In this document: positions 32,821 to 40,796 of the stretch, one piece after another
How the letters are laid out: each line of letters begins with the position of its first letter
How positions within the stretch are numbered: position 1 is the stretch's first letter
The notes under the pieces: generated by a model
The model's input: the letters and a program-made list of their open reading frames with translations, nothing else
What the model was told of the DNA's origin: nothing
Databases searched by the model: none
Position numbers and translations under genes: made by a program
Origin: Bacteroidales bacterium
Lineage (GTDB): Bacteria > Bacteroidota > Bacteroidia > Bacteroidales > P3
NCBI GenBank assembly: GCA_022482545.1
Contig: JAKVOZ010000001.1
Location: forward strand, 207,879 to 271,878
Length of the DNA: 64,000 nt
Direction of reading: 5' to 3'

Positions 32821-34758
32821 ATGAGAACAAGAAAACAAGACAAAGAAAAGAAACAATATTCTAACTATGTGATAGGTATTGTTGATATGAAGCAAACAGG
32901 CAAAGCATATGTTATGCCAGAAGATGATAGTAAAGATGTTTTTATTGCGATGAATAACACTTCTCATGCACTATCTGGTGATAGGGTAAAAGTGTATCTT
33001 TTTCCTCAAAGAAAATCACGCAAGAGAGAAGGTCAAATAGTAGAGATACTTCAACGAGCAAAAGAAGACTTTGTTGGGATAATACAAAAACATTCAAACT
33101 ATTCTTTTCTTATTCCAGATAGTAACTCAATGCCGGTAGATATTTTTATTCCCAAGGAACACTCAATGGATGTTAAAGATGGGCAAAAAGCAATAGCAAA
33201 GATAACAGAATGGCCAGAAAGAGCAAATAATCCATTTGGAAAAATAGTTAAAGTTCTTGGCAATCCAGGAGATAATGATGTTGAAATGCAAAGTATTCTT
33301 TCGGATTTTAATTTTCCATTGTCTTTTCCAAAAGAAGTAGAAAGAGAAGTGAAGAAATTATCTGATAAGATTTCACAGAAAGAGATTAAAAGAAGAAGAG
33401 ATTTTAGAGATGTGATGACTTTCACGATAGATCCAAGCGATGCAAAGGATTTTGATGATGCAATATCAATACAAAAACTTAAAAACGGTAATTATGAGAT
33501 AGGAGTACATATTGCCGATGTATCATATTACGTTCAGCCTCATTCAGCACTTGATAAGGAAGCATATAGAAGAGGAACATCTGTTTATTTAGTTGATAGA
33601 ACAGTGCCAATGCTACCAGAGAGACTTTGCAATGAGATATGCTCACTTCGTCAAGATGAAGATTCGCTTACATTTAGTTGTGTGTTTGAAATAAACGAAA
33701 ATGCAGAGATATTAAAACATTGGATAGGAAGAACGATTATTCATTCCAATCGCCGTTTTACTTATGAACAAGTACAAGAAGTTATAGAACAAGAAAAAGG
33801 AGAGAAGGCAGAATATATACTTCCTTTATGGAACATTGCTAAAACTATAAGAGATAAACGTTTTCAAAAAGGTGCAATAAACTTTGAAACACAGGAAGTA
33901 AGGTTTCATTTAGATAAAGATGCAAAACCAATAGATGTTTATATCAAAGAATCCAAAGAGGCTAATTGGTTGGTTGAGGAATATATGCTTTTAGCAAATA
34001 AAACAATAGCAGAAAGTATTGGAAGAAAGAGAAATAGAAATCAAGTTAAAACATTTGTCTATCGTGTGCATGATGAGCCAAATAGAGATAAATTACAGAC
34101 ATTTAAAGAGTTCGTTTCCAAACTTGGATATAAGATAGAAGACAATTCAAGAAAGAAACTTGTTAATAGTTTTAATAATATCTTTAAACAAGTAGAAGGA
34201 AAAGGACAAGAAACTATGATAACTACGATAGCATTAAGAACAATGAGTAAGGCATATTATTCAACGGACAATATAGGTCATTATGGGCTTTCTTTTCAAT
34301 ACTACACTCATTTCACTTCTCCAATAAGACGTTATCCTGATGTTATGGTTCATCGTTTGCTTCAAAGGTATCTTGATGATTTACCTTCTGTTAATAAAGA
34401 TGAATATGAAGAATACTGTGAGAGATGTTCTCAAATGGAAAAACGAGCAGCAGAAGCAGAGAGAGTTAGTGTTAAATATAAGCAAGCAGAATATCTTGCA
34501 GATAAGATAGGACAAGAGTTTAATGGAAAAATATCAGGAGTTAGCAAGTGGGGATTATATGTTTTGATAGATGAAAATAAATGTGAAGGACTTGTTAGAA
34601 TAAATACACTTGATGATGATTCATACTATCTTGATGAAGATAATTATCAAATAATAGGTAGGAGATATAAAAATGTTTATCAGTTAGGTCAAGATGTTAA
34701 AGTTAGGATAGAAAGTGTGGATATGTTAAAAAAGCAAATGATATTCTCAATAGTTTAA
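32821..34758 (+). CDS. rnr: Ribonuclease R (RNase II family)
   Basis: 645 residues. After two cold-shock domains (about 15-150) comes the RNB domain with the Mg-binding set TIDPSDAKDFDDAIS (D204, D210, D212, D213), HIADVSYYV, SLRQDEDSLTFS and the HYGLSFQYYTHFTSPIRRYPD segment; an S1 domain ends the chain (FNGKISGVSKWGLYVLIDEN). The N-terminal helix-turn-helix of the E. coli enzyme and its basic tail are absent, so the protein is on the short side. It degrades structured RNA 3' to 5'. Likely read through from the SGNH gene. Confidence 0.95.
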   Translation: MRTRKQDKEKKQYSNYVIGIVDMKQTGKAYVMPEDDSKDVFIAMNNTSHALSGDRVKVYLFPQRKSRKREGQIVEILQRAKEDFVGIIQKHSNYSFLIPDSNSMPVDIFIPKEHSMDVKDGQKAIAKITEWPERANNPFGKIVKVLGNPGDNDVEMQSILSDFNFPLSFPKEVEREVKKLSDKISQKEIKRRRDFRDVMTFTIDPSDAKDFDDAISIQKLKNGNYEIGVHIADVSYYVQPHSALDKEAYRRGTSVYLVDRTVPMLPERLCNEICSLRQDEDSLTFSCVFEINENAEILKHWIGRTIIHSNRRFTYEQVQEVIEQEKGEKAEYILPLWNIAKTIRDKRFQKGAINFETQEVRFHLDKDAKPIDVYIKESKEANWLVEEYMLLANKTIAESIGRKRNRNQVKTFVYRVHDEPNRDKLQTFKEFVSKLGYKIEDNSRKKLVNSFNNIFKQVEGKGQETMITTIALRTMSKAYYSTDNIGHYGLSFQYYTHFTSPIRRYPDVMVHRLLQRYLDDLPSVNKDEYEEYCERCSQMEKRAAEAERVSVKYKQAEYLADKIGQEFNGKISGVSKWGLYVLIDENKCEGLVRINTLDDDSYYLDEDNYQIIGRRYKNVYQLGQDVKVRIESVDMLKKQMIFSIV

Positions 34759-34802
34759 AGTTTGTGCTATGATTTGATAATCAAAGTGATAATAAAAATA
34801 AA

Positions 34803-34830
34803 TGACTCTAACAAAAAACAGTTAGAGTCA
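34803..34830. terminator. Hairpin after rnr, probable terminator
   Basis: TGACTCTAAC (34803-34812) and GTTAGAGTCA (34821-34830) are perfect 10-bp complements with an A-rich loop. No T-run follows on the plus strand, so it may instead end the minus-strand tRNA transcript, where A+T-rich sequence follows. Confidence 0.5.
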
Positions 34831-34861
34831 CCAAAATAAATATATTAAAAGCAAAAATTTG

Positions 34862-34935
34862 TGACCCCAGTAGGATTCAAACCTACAACCTTTTGATCCG
34901 TAGTCAAATACTCTATTCAGTTGAGCTATGGGGCC
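34862..34935 (-). tRNA. tRNA-Arg (ACG)
   Basis: Folds as a full cloverleaf on the minus strand: acceptor GGCCCCA/TGGGGTC (one G-U), D arm GCTC/GAGT, anticodon stem TTTGA/TCAAA with loop CTACGGA, T arm GTAGG/CCTAC. Anticodon ACG reads CGN arginine codons after deamination to inosine. CCA is not encoded. A -7 box TACCTTTG lies at 34961-34954. Confidence 0.95.
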
Positions 34936-34953
34936 TTGTTTATTTTCAGTTTG

Positions 34954-34961
34954 CAAAGGTA
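34954..34961 (-). promoter_or_regulatory. -7 promoter element (TACCTTTG) for tRNA-Arg
   Basis: Minus-strand TACCTTTG followed by C, 18 bases from the mature 5' end. Confidence 0.5.
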
Positions 34962-35015
34962 CTATTTTTTTAATAAATAGCAATATTTTTTTAAATTTTT
35001 TTTCTTATATACTAT

Positions 35016-35190
35016 AAAAAAGAGATAATGAAATGGATTCAAAAGATATTTAAATGGAATGAAGAACTATTTAAATGGATTCAAAAGACAGTAAAATGGA
35101 TTCAAAAGACAGTAAAATGGATTCAAAAGACAGTAAAATGGATTCAAAAACTATTTTATTAGAATAGCAATCCATTTTAATAGAATAAAG
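35016..35190. repeat. 21-bp tandem array A5, seven full units (largest)
   Basis: After an AAAGAGATAATGAAATGG leader, units run 35037-35057, 35058-35078, 35079-35099, 35100-35120, 35121-35141, 35142-35162 and 35163-35183. Units three to five are identical over 21 bases (ATTCAAAAGACAGTAAAA plus TGG), showing recent duplication. It ends with the AATAGCAATCCATTTT type. Located in the 426-base divergent gap between tRNA-Arg and the RHS gene; the rest of that gap is the 48-bp element at 35212 and the RHS promoter. Confidence 0.92.
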
Positions 35191-35211
35191 AAAGAATAAA
35201 ATACATTGCTG

Positions 35212-35259
35212 TTGTACTGGCAGTACATCGCAAAAAGAAAATGGTTGTACTGGATTTCG
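35212..35259 (+). repeat. 48-bp element, inverted copy at 56374-56421
   Basis: The reverse complement of 56374-56421 matches this segment at 46 of 48 bases. It contains TGTACTGGCAGTACA, a 7-bp dyad around G, and TGGTTGTACTGGATTTCG. Both copies sit beside family A arrays in the same relative order, so a composite element of about 200 bases is present twice in opposite directions. Confidence 0.9.
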
Positions 35260-35325
35260 CAGTATGTTTTTTATAATCAAATCAAAATAAAAGAACAATC
35301 TTTCTTTTAAATCAAAATAAATAAC

Positions 35326-35333
35326 TACCTTTG
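35326..35333 (+). promoter_or_regulatory. -7 promoter element (TACCTTTG) for the RHS toxin/lipoprotein pair
   Basis: TACCTTTG lies 28 bases before the RHS ATG, supporting independent expression of this short RHS gene. Confidence 0.5.
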
Positions 35334-35361
35334 TGGCGAAATAAATAGTTAAATTAATAAT

Positions 35362-36327
35362 ATGGAAAGAACGATAGCAGATAACTATATAGGAAAGGAT
35401 GAAAATGAGCCAGTGTTTTATTATCATTCAGACCATTTGGGAAGTGCATCATACGTAACGAATGGTGATGGTAAAGTAACACAGACATTGAATTATTTAC
35501 CATATGGCGAAGATTGGGTAGATTTGCAGAATTTCAGTGAAATGCCGGCAGAAAATAATTTGGGAGTATATAAGTTTAATGGTAAGGAGAAAGACGCAGA
35601 GAGTGGATATAATTATTATGGAGCAAGATATTATGATAGTGAGAAGCTAAGTTGGTTAAGTGTAGACCCAATGAGTGATAAATACCCTTCACTTTCACCT
35701 TATGTTTATTGTGCAGATAATCCTGTGAAACTTATTGACCCGAATGGAATGGAGTGGGATACAGAATCGGATAAAAAACAAGCCAATGAAATAAAAGAAC
35801 TTATTTGTGTAAGACAGAAAGAAATAAACAATAGATTAAGCAAAATTAGCCAAAAAATACAAAAAATAACAAGAAAATCAAGAATAGAGAAATTGACAAG
35901 AGAACAAGATGATTTAAATGCTCAAAAGGAATTATTATCGTCATTATTGACAGGAATTAATGATATTGAAAAAGAAGAAGACATTAAATACACTTTTAAA
36001 GATAATGATAAAATTTGTAATACACTTGGTTCTGATATAGAGAAGATTATCATAAACTATAATGGAATGGCAAATAAAATTCATGAGTTAACGCATGCAA
36101 TTCAATATGAACATAGGAATAACTGGACTATTTTACAAAAAGAAGAAAATGCATATTCAACACAATATGCTTTTGATAATGCAAGTTTTAGCCATTATAA
36201 TGCGAGTTATTATATAACAAGTGTAAAATCAATTAATGCAGAATGGCTTAAATCACTACATTTTTTTGATTATGATCAATTTAATAGGGAAAGAACAATA
36301 TATCCTTATAAAGATAAAATAAGATGA
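35362..36327 (+). CDS. RHS core tip with C-terminal HExxH metallopeptidase toxin domain
   Basis: 321 residues. Residues about 15-130 are the RHS-repeat-associated core: YYHSDHLGSASYVTNGDG, LNYLPYGE, YKFNGKEKDAESGYNYYGAR, LSVDPMSDKYPSLSPYVY and the closing DNPVKLIDPNG (119-129). After this boundary comes a variable domain: a coiled coil (about 140-195) and a zinc-protease motif HELTH (241-245) with a downstream EENAY (261-265) that could give the third ligand. This is the layout of polymorphic RHS toxins, where the tip is swapped. There are no YD repeats and no signal peptide upstream, so it is an orphan tip. Its stop overlaps the start of the next gene (ATGA). Confidence 0.82.
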   Translation: MERTIADNYIGKDENEPVFYYHSDHLGSASYVTNGDGKVTQTLNYLPYGEDWVDLQNFSEMPAENNLGVYKFNGKEKDAESGYNYYGARYYDSEKLSWLSVDPMSDKYPSLSPYVYCADNPVKLIDPNGMEWDTESDKKQANEIKELICVRQKEINNRLSKISQKIQKITRKSRIEKLTREQDDLNAQKELLSSLLTGINDIEKEEDIKYTFKDNDKICNTLGSDIEKIIINYNGMANKIHELTHAIQYEHRNNWTILQKEENAYSTQYAFDNASFSHYNASYYITSVKSINAEWLKSLHFFDYDQFNRERTIYPYKDKIR

Positions 36328-37013
36328 GAAAAATATATTATGTATCATATATACTTATAATATTAGTTATAAGTTCTTGCAGGGTAGAAAAATCTTTAAA
36401 TAGTGTAGAAGGGAATATCAGCGGTTCTTATTCAGTATATATAGAAGAATTTAATGGTAGTAAAATGATAGATTTATATTCGGATTCTACTTTTAAGTAT
36501 TACTATAGATTTGACATGATATACGAATATTCAACAGGTAAATATAGTACCGATGGACATTATTTATATTTGAAAAGTGATATGAATATAAATAATCTTC
36601 CTTGTAGTGTGGATAAGTTAAAATATAATACATTAGATAGTATAAAAATTATATTGACATCAGATTACGATTCAAAAGCGATGAAATTATATGCTATATT
36701 TAATGATTCTATTTTAATTCCATTTATAAATAATAGTGCATCTATAAAAGGAACTAATATATCAAATTGTTATGTTATGGCAAAGGCAGAAAAGAAAATG
36801 ATGCATTCACTTTATATAATAAATAACGATACTTTGAGATTCCAAAAGTTCAATATTGATTCAAATAATATTTATTCTGTTGCTTTTCAAGAAGACACAT
36901 TGTGGAAAATGTTTTATTATACAGAATATAATGATACATGTACTTTACGTAATAATGTACTATATACAAACACGCTTCATCTAACTAAAAGAAAATCTCA
37001 AAAAGAAAAATAA
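36324..37013 (+). CDS. Lipoprotein, candidate immunity to the RHS metallopeptidase
   Basis: 229 residues starting inside the RHS stop codon by a 4-base overlap, so translation is probably coupled. The leader ends in a lipobox ISSC (16-19). The mature part is beta-rich with many short strands (GSYSVYIEEF, YYYRFDMIYEYSTGKYSTDG, SLYIINNDTLRFQKFNI) and no known catalytic motif. Genes coupled directly after a polymorphic toxin tip are usually immunity genes; a lipoprotein location would fit a toxin that acts in the periplasm. I do not recognise the family, so the role is inference from position. Confidence 0.65.
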   Translation: MRKIYYVSYILIILVISSCRVEKSLNSVEGNISGSYSVYIEEFNGSKMIDLYSDSTFKYYYRFDMIYEYSTGKYSTDGHYLYLKSDMNINNLPCSVDKLKYNTLDSIKIILTSDYDSKAMKLYAIFNDSILIPFINNSASIKGTNISNCYVMAKAEKKMMHSLYIINNDTLRFQKFNIDSNNIYSVAFQEDTLWKMFYYTEYNDTCTLRNNVLYTNTLHLTKRKSQKEK

Positions 37014-37146
37014 GCATTTAAACATGGTTCAGAAAAGGAATTATGTCGTCGTGTTGGATTTGTAACCCTATTTTAATAAAGGTATTACATCATAATAAGT
37101 AGCGAAAGGAGTAAAAGACCTTGAAACCATTGTTTGATTCAAAGAA

Positions 37147-37242
37147 ACTAAAACTTTGTTTGGGCAGAATAAAACAAAGTTTGAGCCAACTAAAACAAAG
37201 AAATAATTTACTAAAACAAAGTTTTAGCAGAATAAAACGACG
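37147..37242. repeat. 21-bp tandem array F, four units and a partial fifth
   Basis: Units 37147-37167, 37168-37188, 37189-37209 and 37210-37230, then a partial unit. Core ACTAAAACAAAGTTT (or AATAAAAC) with tails such as TAGCAG. Its sequence is unrelated to family A, yet the period is again exactly 21. It runs into the first bases of the RHS fragment. Confidence 0.8.
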
Positions 37243-37647
37243 ACATATAGTTATGATCAAGTAGGCAGACGATTGAGTAGGAATCAACCGAGTAGTGGAT
37301 TAACACAATGGCAGTATGATAATGCAGGAAATATAATAAAAGAGATAATGTCAAGTGGGGAAGAGATAAATTATGGATACGATTATAATCAAATAACAGA
37401 AGTAGATTATTCAGATAGGCCGTGGAATAATGTATATTATAAGTATGGAGAGAATGGAGAAGGGAATGAAACAGGTAGATTAAAAAAACAGCAAGATGCG
37501 AGTGGGGTACAGGAGTTTGGTTATGATGAGATGGGTAATATAATACAGATAAAAGATAATGGATTAAATCCGAGAGAACAGAATTATGGATATAAAATTT
37601 GCACGATATTTACACGACCCAATTACTATGTTTTACTATACTATTAA
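37237..37647 (+). pseudogene. RHS YD-repeat fragment
   Basis: The frame gives TTTYSYDQVGRRLSRNQ, WQYDNAGNIIKE, YGYDYNQITEVDYS, GRLKKQQDASGVQEFGYDEMGNIIQIKDN and then NYGY, that is several consecutive YD repeats of an RHS shell. An in-frame TAG lies at 37225-37227 and there is no ATG; homology stops at about 37600, followed by unrelated residues to a stop at 37647. It is a piece from the middle of an RHS gene, on the same strand but downstream of the tip, which is the reverse of normal order. It points to recombination among RHS cassettes rather than a working gene. Confidence 0.85.
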
Positions 37648-37798
37648 CAAAAAAGAATAAAATAAATATTTGTTATTATCTCGTTTTAATAAAAATATAT
37701 TAATGCAATATATTGTAATATAATAAAGTAATTATATTTTATTATATTACAATACAGTTATTTTAAATTTAGTGAAAAAGAATAATTACGTAAAAAAG

Positions 37799-37869
37799 TT
37801 GTCATATCAGGATTCGAACCTGAGATAAGAGGACCAGAATCTCTTGTGTTACCACTACACCATATGACA
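37799..37869 (-). tRNA. tRNA-Gln (CTG)
   Basis: Cloverleaf on the minus strand: acceptor TGTCATA/TATGACA (perfect), D arm GTGT/ACAC, anticodon stem AGAGA/CCTCT with loop TTCTGGT, T arm TCAGG/CCTGA. The U1-A72 first pair is a glutamine identity feature. The last pair of the anticodon stem is an A-C mismatch (31-39). CCA is not encoded. Five bases of other sequence separate it from nothing else recognisable; the 150 bases before it on the plus strand are A+T-rich with no gene. Confidence 0.9.
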
Positions 37870-37881
37870 ATTTTCGTTTAT

Positions 37882-39153
37882 CTAACGAGTAGATTTGATT
37901 TTTATTTCACAATTAGGATAAATCAAACCGTTTTTCATTTTATTCTGTTCTGCTATTTGCTTTTCAAGTTCTTTTATTGAAGAACCTCTTGTTGTTATGT
38001 TGCTTTCCGGAATACCTTTGCTAACAAGATATGTTTTAATCAATTCTGCTCTTTGTTTTGTCATCTCATTATCTCTACGAACGTTTAATCCTTCTGTCGG
38101 TATTCTGCCTATAACTTCAATATTTATTTGAGGATAATTAGATAATATTGTTGCTAAATCATCTAATATAGGCAAACTTTCTGGTAACAAACTCATCTTT
38201 CCACCTTCTTCTTCATCAAATGTAAGATTACCTTTTAGAGGAATAGAAGAACCTACTTTTATTTCAATTAAACGTGCTGAAAGAACAGAGTCTTTTGAAT
38301 CTAAAACATCATTATAAGAAGTGTGTCTATAATAATCAAAATAGCCATTCTTTGTTATGTATATATCATAACTTGTATTTGGAAGAAGTTTAACTTTTGT
38401 GCTACCAGCATCTGTTAGATTTAATACTTCTCTATCTGTTTCTGTTTCTTTTACACGTATATTGGCTGTTGTTCTTTGTTTGTTAGTACTATCAATAGGT
38501 TGAATAAATAAAGGAGTATGTGGAGTATAAACTTCTGCTCTTATTGTGTGTCCTAAACCATTGTCAGTAAGATTATCTAAAACAATAACATAACTTTCTC
38601 CTGGTAAAACATCAATATATCTTCCATAAGGTTCAAAAGAGTTCTTTCCTATGTTTGCTGCTGTACCAGTTAAACTTAATCCTGTCTTTCCTTTCTTGTC
38701 TATATTTCCAGCAGACATTACACTACGAATAGGTTTAACACGATTTTTATCAATACGATTACAAAAGTATTTATCTGTATATTTATACACTAAAAAATCA
38801 TAATCATCGCTTTCACCTTTTGGCGTAATATCTATTATAAGTTTGCCTTTGTATGGAATATCAAGCATATACCAAACAGTGTTGTGCTCTTGTTCAAAAA
38901 CGTTTTTTGTTTGACTGTCGCGATGTATTTCATTAACATAACCAAATCCTTGTAATGGCTCTGTGGGACCAAAATTAGAATCCAATTGTAGTTTTACTGG
39001 AAAGAAACAATCAGAAGAACGTGCAGGAAGAGGAATTTCAAGAGGCTTCTCAATAACAGGTTTCTTCTTTGTTTTAACTTTCTTATTATTTGTTTGACAA
39101 AAACATTGTGTAAAAGCAAATAAAACTACAAAAATTATTATAAATCTTTTCAT
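37882..39153 (-). CDS. OmpA-family outer-membrane/peptidoglycan-binding protein
   Basis: 423 residues with a signal peptide ending CFCQ (20). The middle (about 60-200) has repeated FxVYKY and GYxxxL strands resembling a beta-sandwich; residues about 235-290 look like a carboxypeptidase-regulatory type fold (VREVLNLTDAGSTKVKLLPNTSYDIYITKNGYF). Residues 305-423 form the OmpA C-terminal domain: LLPESLPILDDLATILSNYPQ, EVIGRIPTEG, RRDNEMTKQRAELIKTYLVSKGI and ITTRG, which binds peptidoglycan. A related layout occurs in T9SS/gliding-associated OmpA proteins, but I cannot assign it to one. Promoter TATATTTG at 39190-39183. Confidence 0.85.
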   Translation of the reverse strand: MKRFIIIFVVLFAFTQCFCQTNNKKVKTKKKPVIEKPLEIPLPARSSDCFFPVKLQLDSNFGPTEPLQGFGYVNEIHRDSQTKNVFEQEHNTVWYMLDIPYKGKLIIDITPKGESDDYDFLVYKYTDKYFCNRIDKNRVKPIRSVMSAGNIDKKGKTGLSLTGTAANIGKNSFEPYGRYIDVLPGESYVIVLDNLTDNGLGHTIRAEVYTPHTPLFIQPIDSTNKQRTTANIRVKETETDREVLNLTDAGSTKVKLLPNTSYDIYITKNGYFDYYRHTSYNDVLDSKDSVLSARLIEIKVGSSIPLKGNLTFDEEEGGKMSLLPESLPILDDLATILSNYPQINIEVIGRIPTEGLNVRRDNEMTKQRAELIKTYLVSKGIPESNITTRGSSIKELEKQIAEQNKMKNGLIYPNCEIKIKSTR

Positions 39154-39182
39154 GATATTGTTGTTGTTTATTTATTTAATTG

Positions 39183-39190
39183 CAAATATA
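39183..39190 (-). promoter_or_regulatory. -7 promoter element (TATATTTG) for the OmpA-like gene
   Basis: Minus-strand TATATTTG followed by C, 30 bases before the start codon. Confidence 0.5.
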
Positions 39191-39260
39191 CAAATAAATC
39201 TTAGATATAATAAAAAAAACAAAAAAAATAATAAATATTTTTAATAAAATGCAAAAAACG

Positions 39261-39291
39261 TTGTGAGAAACAAGAAGAAAAAGTATCTTTG
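39261..39291 (+). promoter_or_regulatory. Promoter of purC: TTG and TATCTTTG
   Basis: TTG at 39261-39263 and TATCTTTG at 39284-39291, 20 bases apart, 46 bases before the start codon. Confidence 0.5.
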
Positions 39292-39337
39292 CAACATAAA
39301 AACAAATAGGAATACTAAAATAAAATAAGAAAATATT

Positions 39338-40288
39338 ATGCAAGCAGTAACAAAAACAAGTTTCAATTTTAAAGGTCAAAAAAACGTTTACGTTGGCAAG
39401 GTACGTGATGTTTATAATATAGATAATAAGTATCTTGCAATGGTAGTAACAGATAGAATATCAGCATTTGATGTTGTTCTTCCAAAGGGCATTCCTTTTA
39501 AAGGGCAGATATTAAATCAAATAGCATCAAAGTTTTTGGATTTAACAAGTGATATAGTTCCTAATTGGAAGATAGCAACGCCAGATGAAATGGTAACAAT
39601 AGGAAGAATGTGTGAGCCATTTAAAGTTGAGATGATAGTTAGAGGATATTTGGCGGGAAGTGCTTATAGAGAATATAAGAATGGAATGAGAACACTTTGC
39701 GGAGTTCAATTACCAGAAGGTATGAAAGAAAATGATAAGTTTCCTACTCCAATACTAACTCCAACAACAAAAGCAGATGAAGGACATGATGAGAATATTT
39801 CAAAGAAAGAAATAATAGAAAAAGGCTTAGTTAGTAAAGAAGATTATGAAAAGATAGAAGATTATGCTTTGAAATTGTTTAATAGAGGCAGTGAGATAGC
39901 AAACAAACGTGGTCTTATTCTTGTTGATACTAAGTATGAGTTTGGCAAACAAGATGGTAAGATATACCTTATTGATGAGATTCATACACCAGATTCTTCT
40001 CGTTATTTCTATCTTGAAGGTTATCAGCAAAGACAACAAAAAGGCGAAAAACAAAGACAATTAAGTAAAGAGTTTGTTAGAGAATGGTTAATGGATAATG
40101 GCTTTCAAGGTAAGCAAGGACAGCAAATACCAGAGATGACAGAAGAAATTATTAATAATATTTCAAATAGATATATAGAACTATACGAAAACATTATTGG
40201 CGAAAAATTTGTTAAAGCAGATGATAGTCAAGATATACAAAAAAGAATAGAAAATAACGTTAGTGAATGCATTAATTCATTAAAATAA
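39338..40288 (+). CDS. purC: Phosphoribosylaminoimidazole-succinocarboxamide synthase
   Basis: 316 residues, the longer Bacteroidota/eukaryote-like form. Typical motifs: [63 protein letters not shown] and [15 protein letters not shown]. It condenses CAIR with aspartate using ATP in purine synthesis. First gene of a purC-gldH-uvrC run (gap of 4 bases to gldH). Confidence 0.96.
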   Translation: MQAVTKTSFNFKGQKNVYVGKVRDVYNIDNKYLAMVVTDRISAFDVVLPKGIPFKGQILNQIASKFLDLTSDIVPNWKIATPDEMVTIGRMCEPFKVEMIVRGYLAGSAYREYKNGMRTLCGVQLPEGMKENDKFPTPILTPTTKADEGHDENISKKEIIEKGLVSKEDYEKIEDYALKLFNRGSEIANKRGLILVDTKYEFGKQDGKIYLIDEIHTPDSSRYFYLEGYQQRQQKGEKQRQLSKEFVREWLMDNGFQGKQGQQIPEMTEEIINNISNRYIELYENIIGEKFVKADDSQDIQKRIENNVSECINSLK

Positions 40289-40292
40289 GGAT

Positions 40293-40796
40293 ATGAAGAG
40301 AAGATTGTTTTTATGTATTGCAATAGCAGTTATTCTTTTAAGTGGTTGCGGTAAAGGTAAGATATATCAAAGCCGACAAACACTTAAAGACAATACATGG
40401 AATAGAATAGAGAATGGCAAAACACTTACTTTTGATAATATAAACATAGAAGATAGTGTTGCTGTTTATGATATATATGTAACATTAAGACATACTCCAT
40501 ATATTAATGATGATAAGATTAAGTTTGTTATGAGAATAATCTCTCCTTCTGGAATAATAAAAGAAACTTCTCATACAATTAAACTAAAAAATCGTTATCA
40601 AGATAAATGGATAGGAGATGCGATGGGAGATATGATAGATGTAGAAAACAAATGTCGTTCTTTTGTAACTTTTCCAGAAAAAGGCAAATATACTATCACT
40701 CTTACTAATATGGGAACACAATATAGAACAGTAGGCTTGATGGATATAGGACTAAAAATAGAGAAATCGGATTTAGATTATAATGTTAATAAATAG
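40293..40796 (+). CDS. gldH: Gliding motility lipoprotein GldH
   Basis: 167 residues with a lipobox LSGC (16-19). The mature part matches GldH: IYDIYVTLRHTPYINDDKI, MRIISPSGIIKE, WIGDAMGDMIDV, FPEKGKYTITLTNMG and GLMDIGLKIEK. GldH is a Bacteroidota periplasmic lipoprotein needed for gliding in flavobacteria and retained in non-gliding T9SS species. Its 3' end overlaps uvrC by 14 bases. The two T9SS cargo proteins in the window agree with the system being present. Confidence 0.88.
   Translation: MKRRLFLCIAIAVILLSGCGKGKIYQSRQTLKDNTWNRIENGKTLTFDNINIEDSVAVYDIYVTLRHTPYINDDKIKFVMRIISPSGIIKETSHTIKLKNRYQDKWIGDAMGDMIDVENKCRSFVTFPEKGKYTITLTNMGTQYRTVGLMDIGLKIEKSDLDYNVNK

Noticed and set aside
35037..35183. 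CRISPR array
   Set aside because: Units of 21 bases follow one another without unique spacers, and no cas genes are present in the window.
35071..35427. Minus-strand frame with repeated FESILLS units
   Set aside because: It is only the translation of the 21-bp array (7 codons per unit) and runs into the RHS gene on the other strand.
34862..37869. Integrated mobile element bounded by the tRNA-Arg and tRNA-Gln genes
   Set aside because: No integrase and no direct repeat of a tRNA end is visible; the RHS locus merely lies between the two tRNAs.
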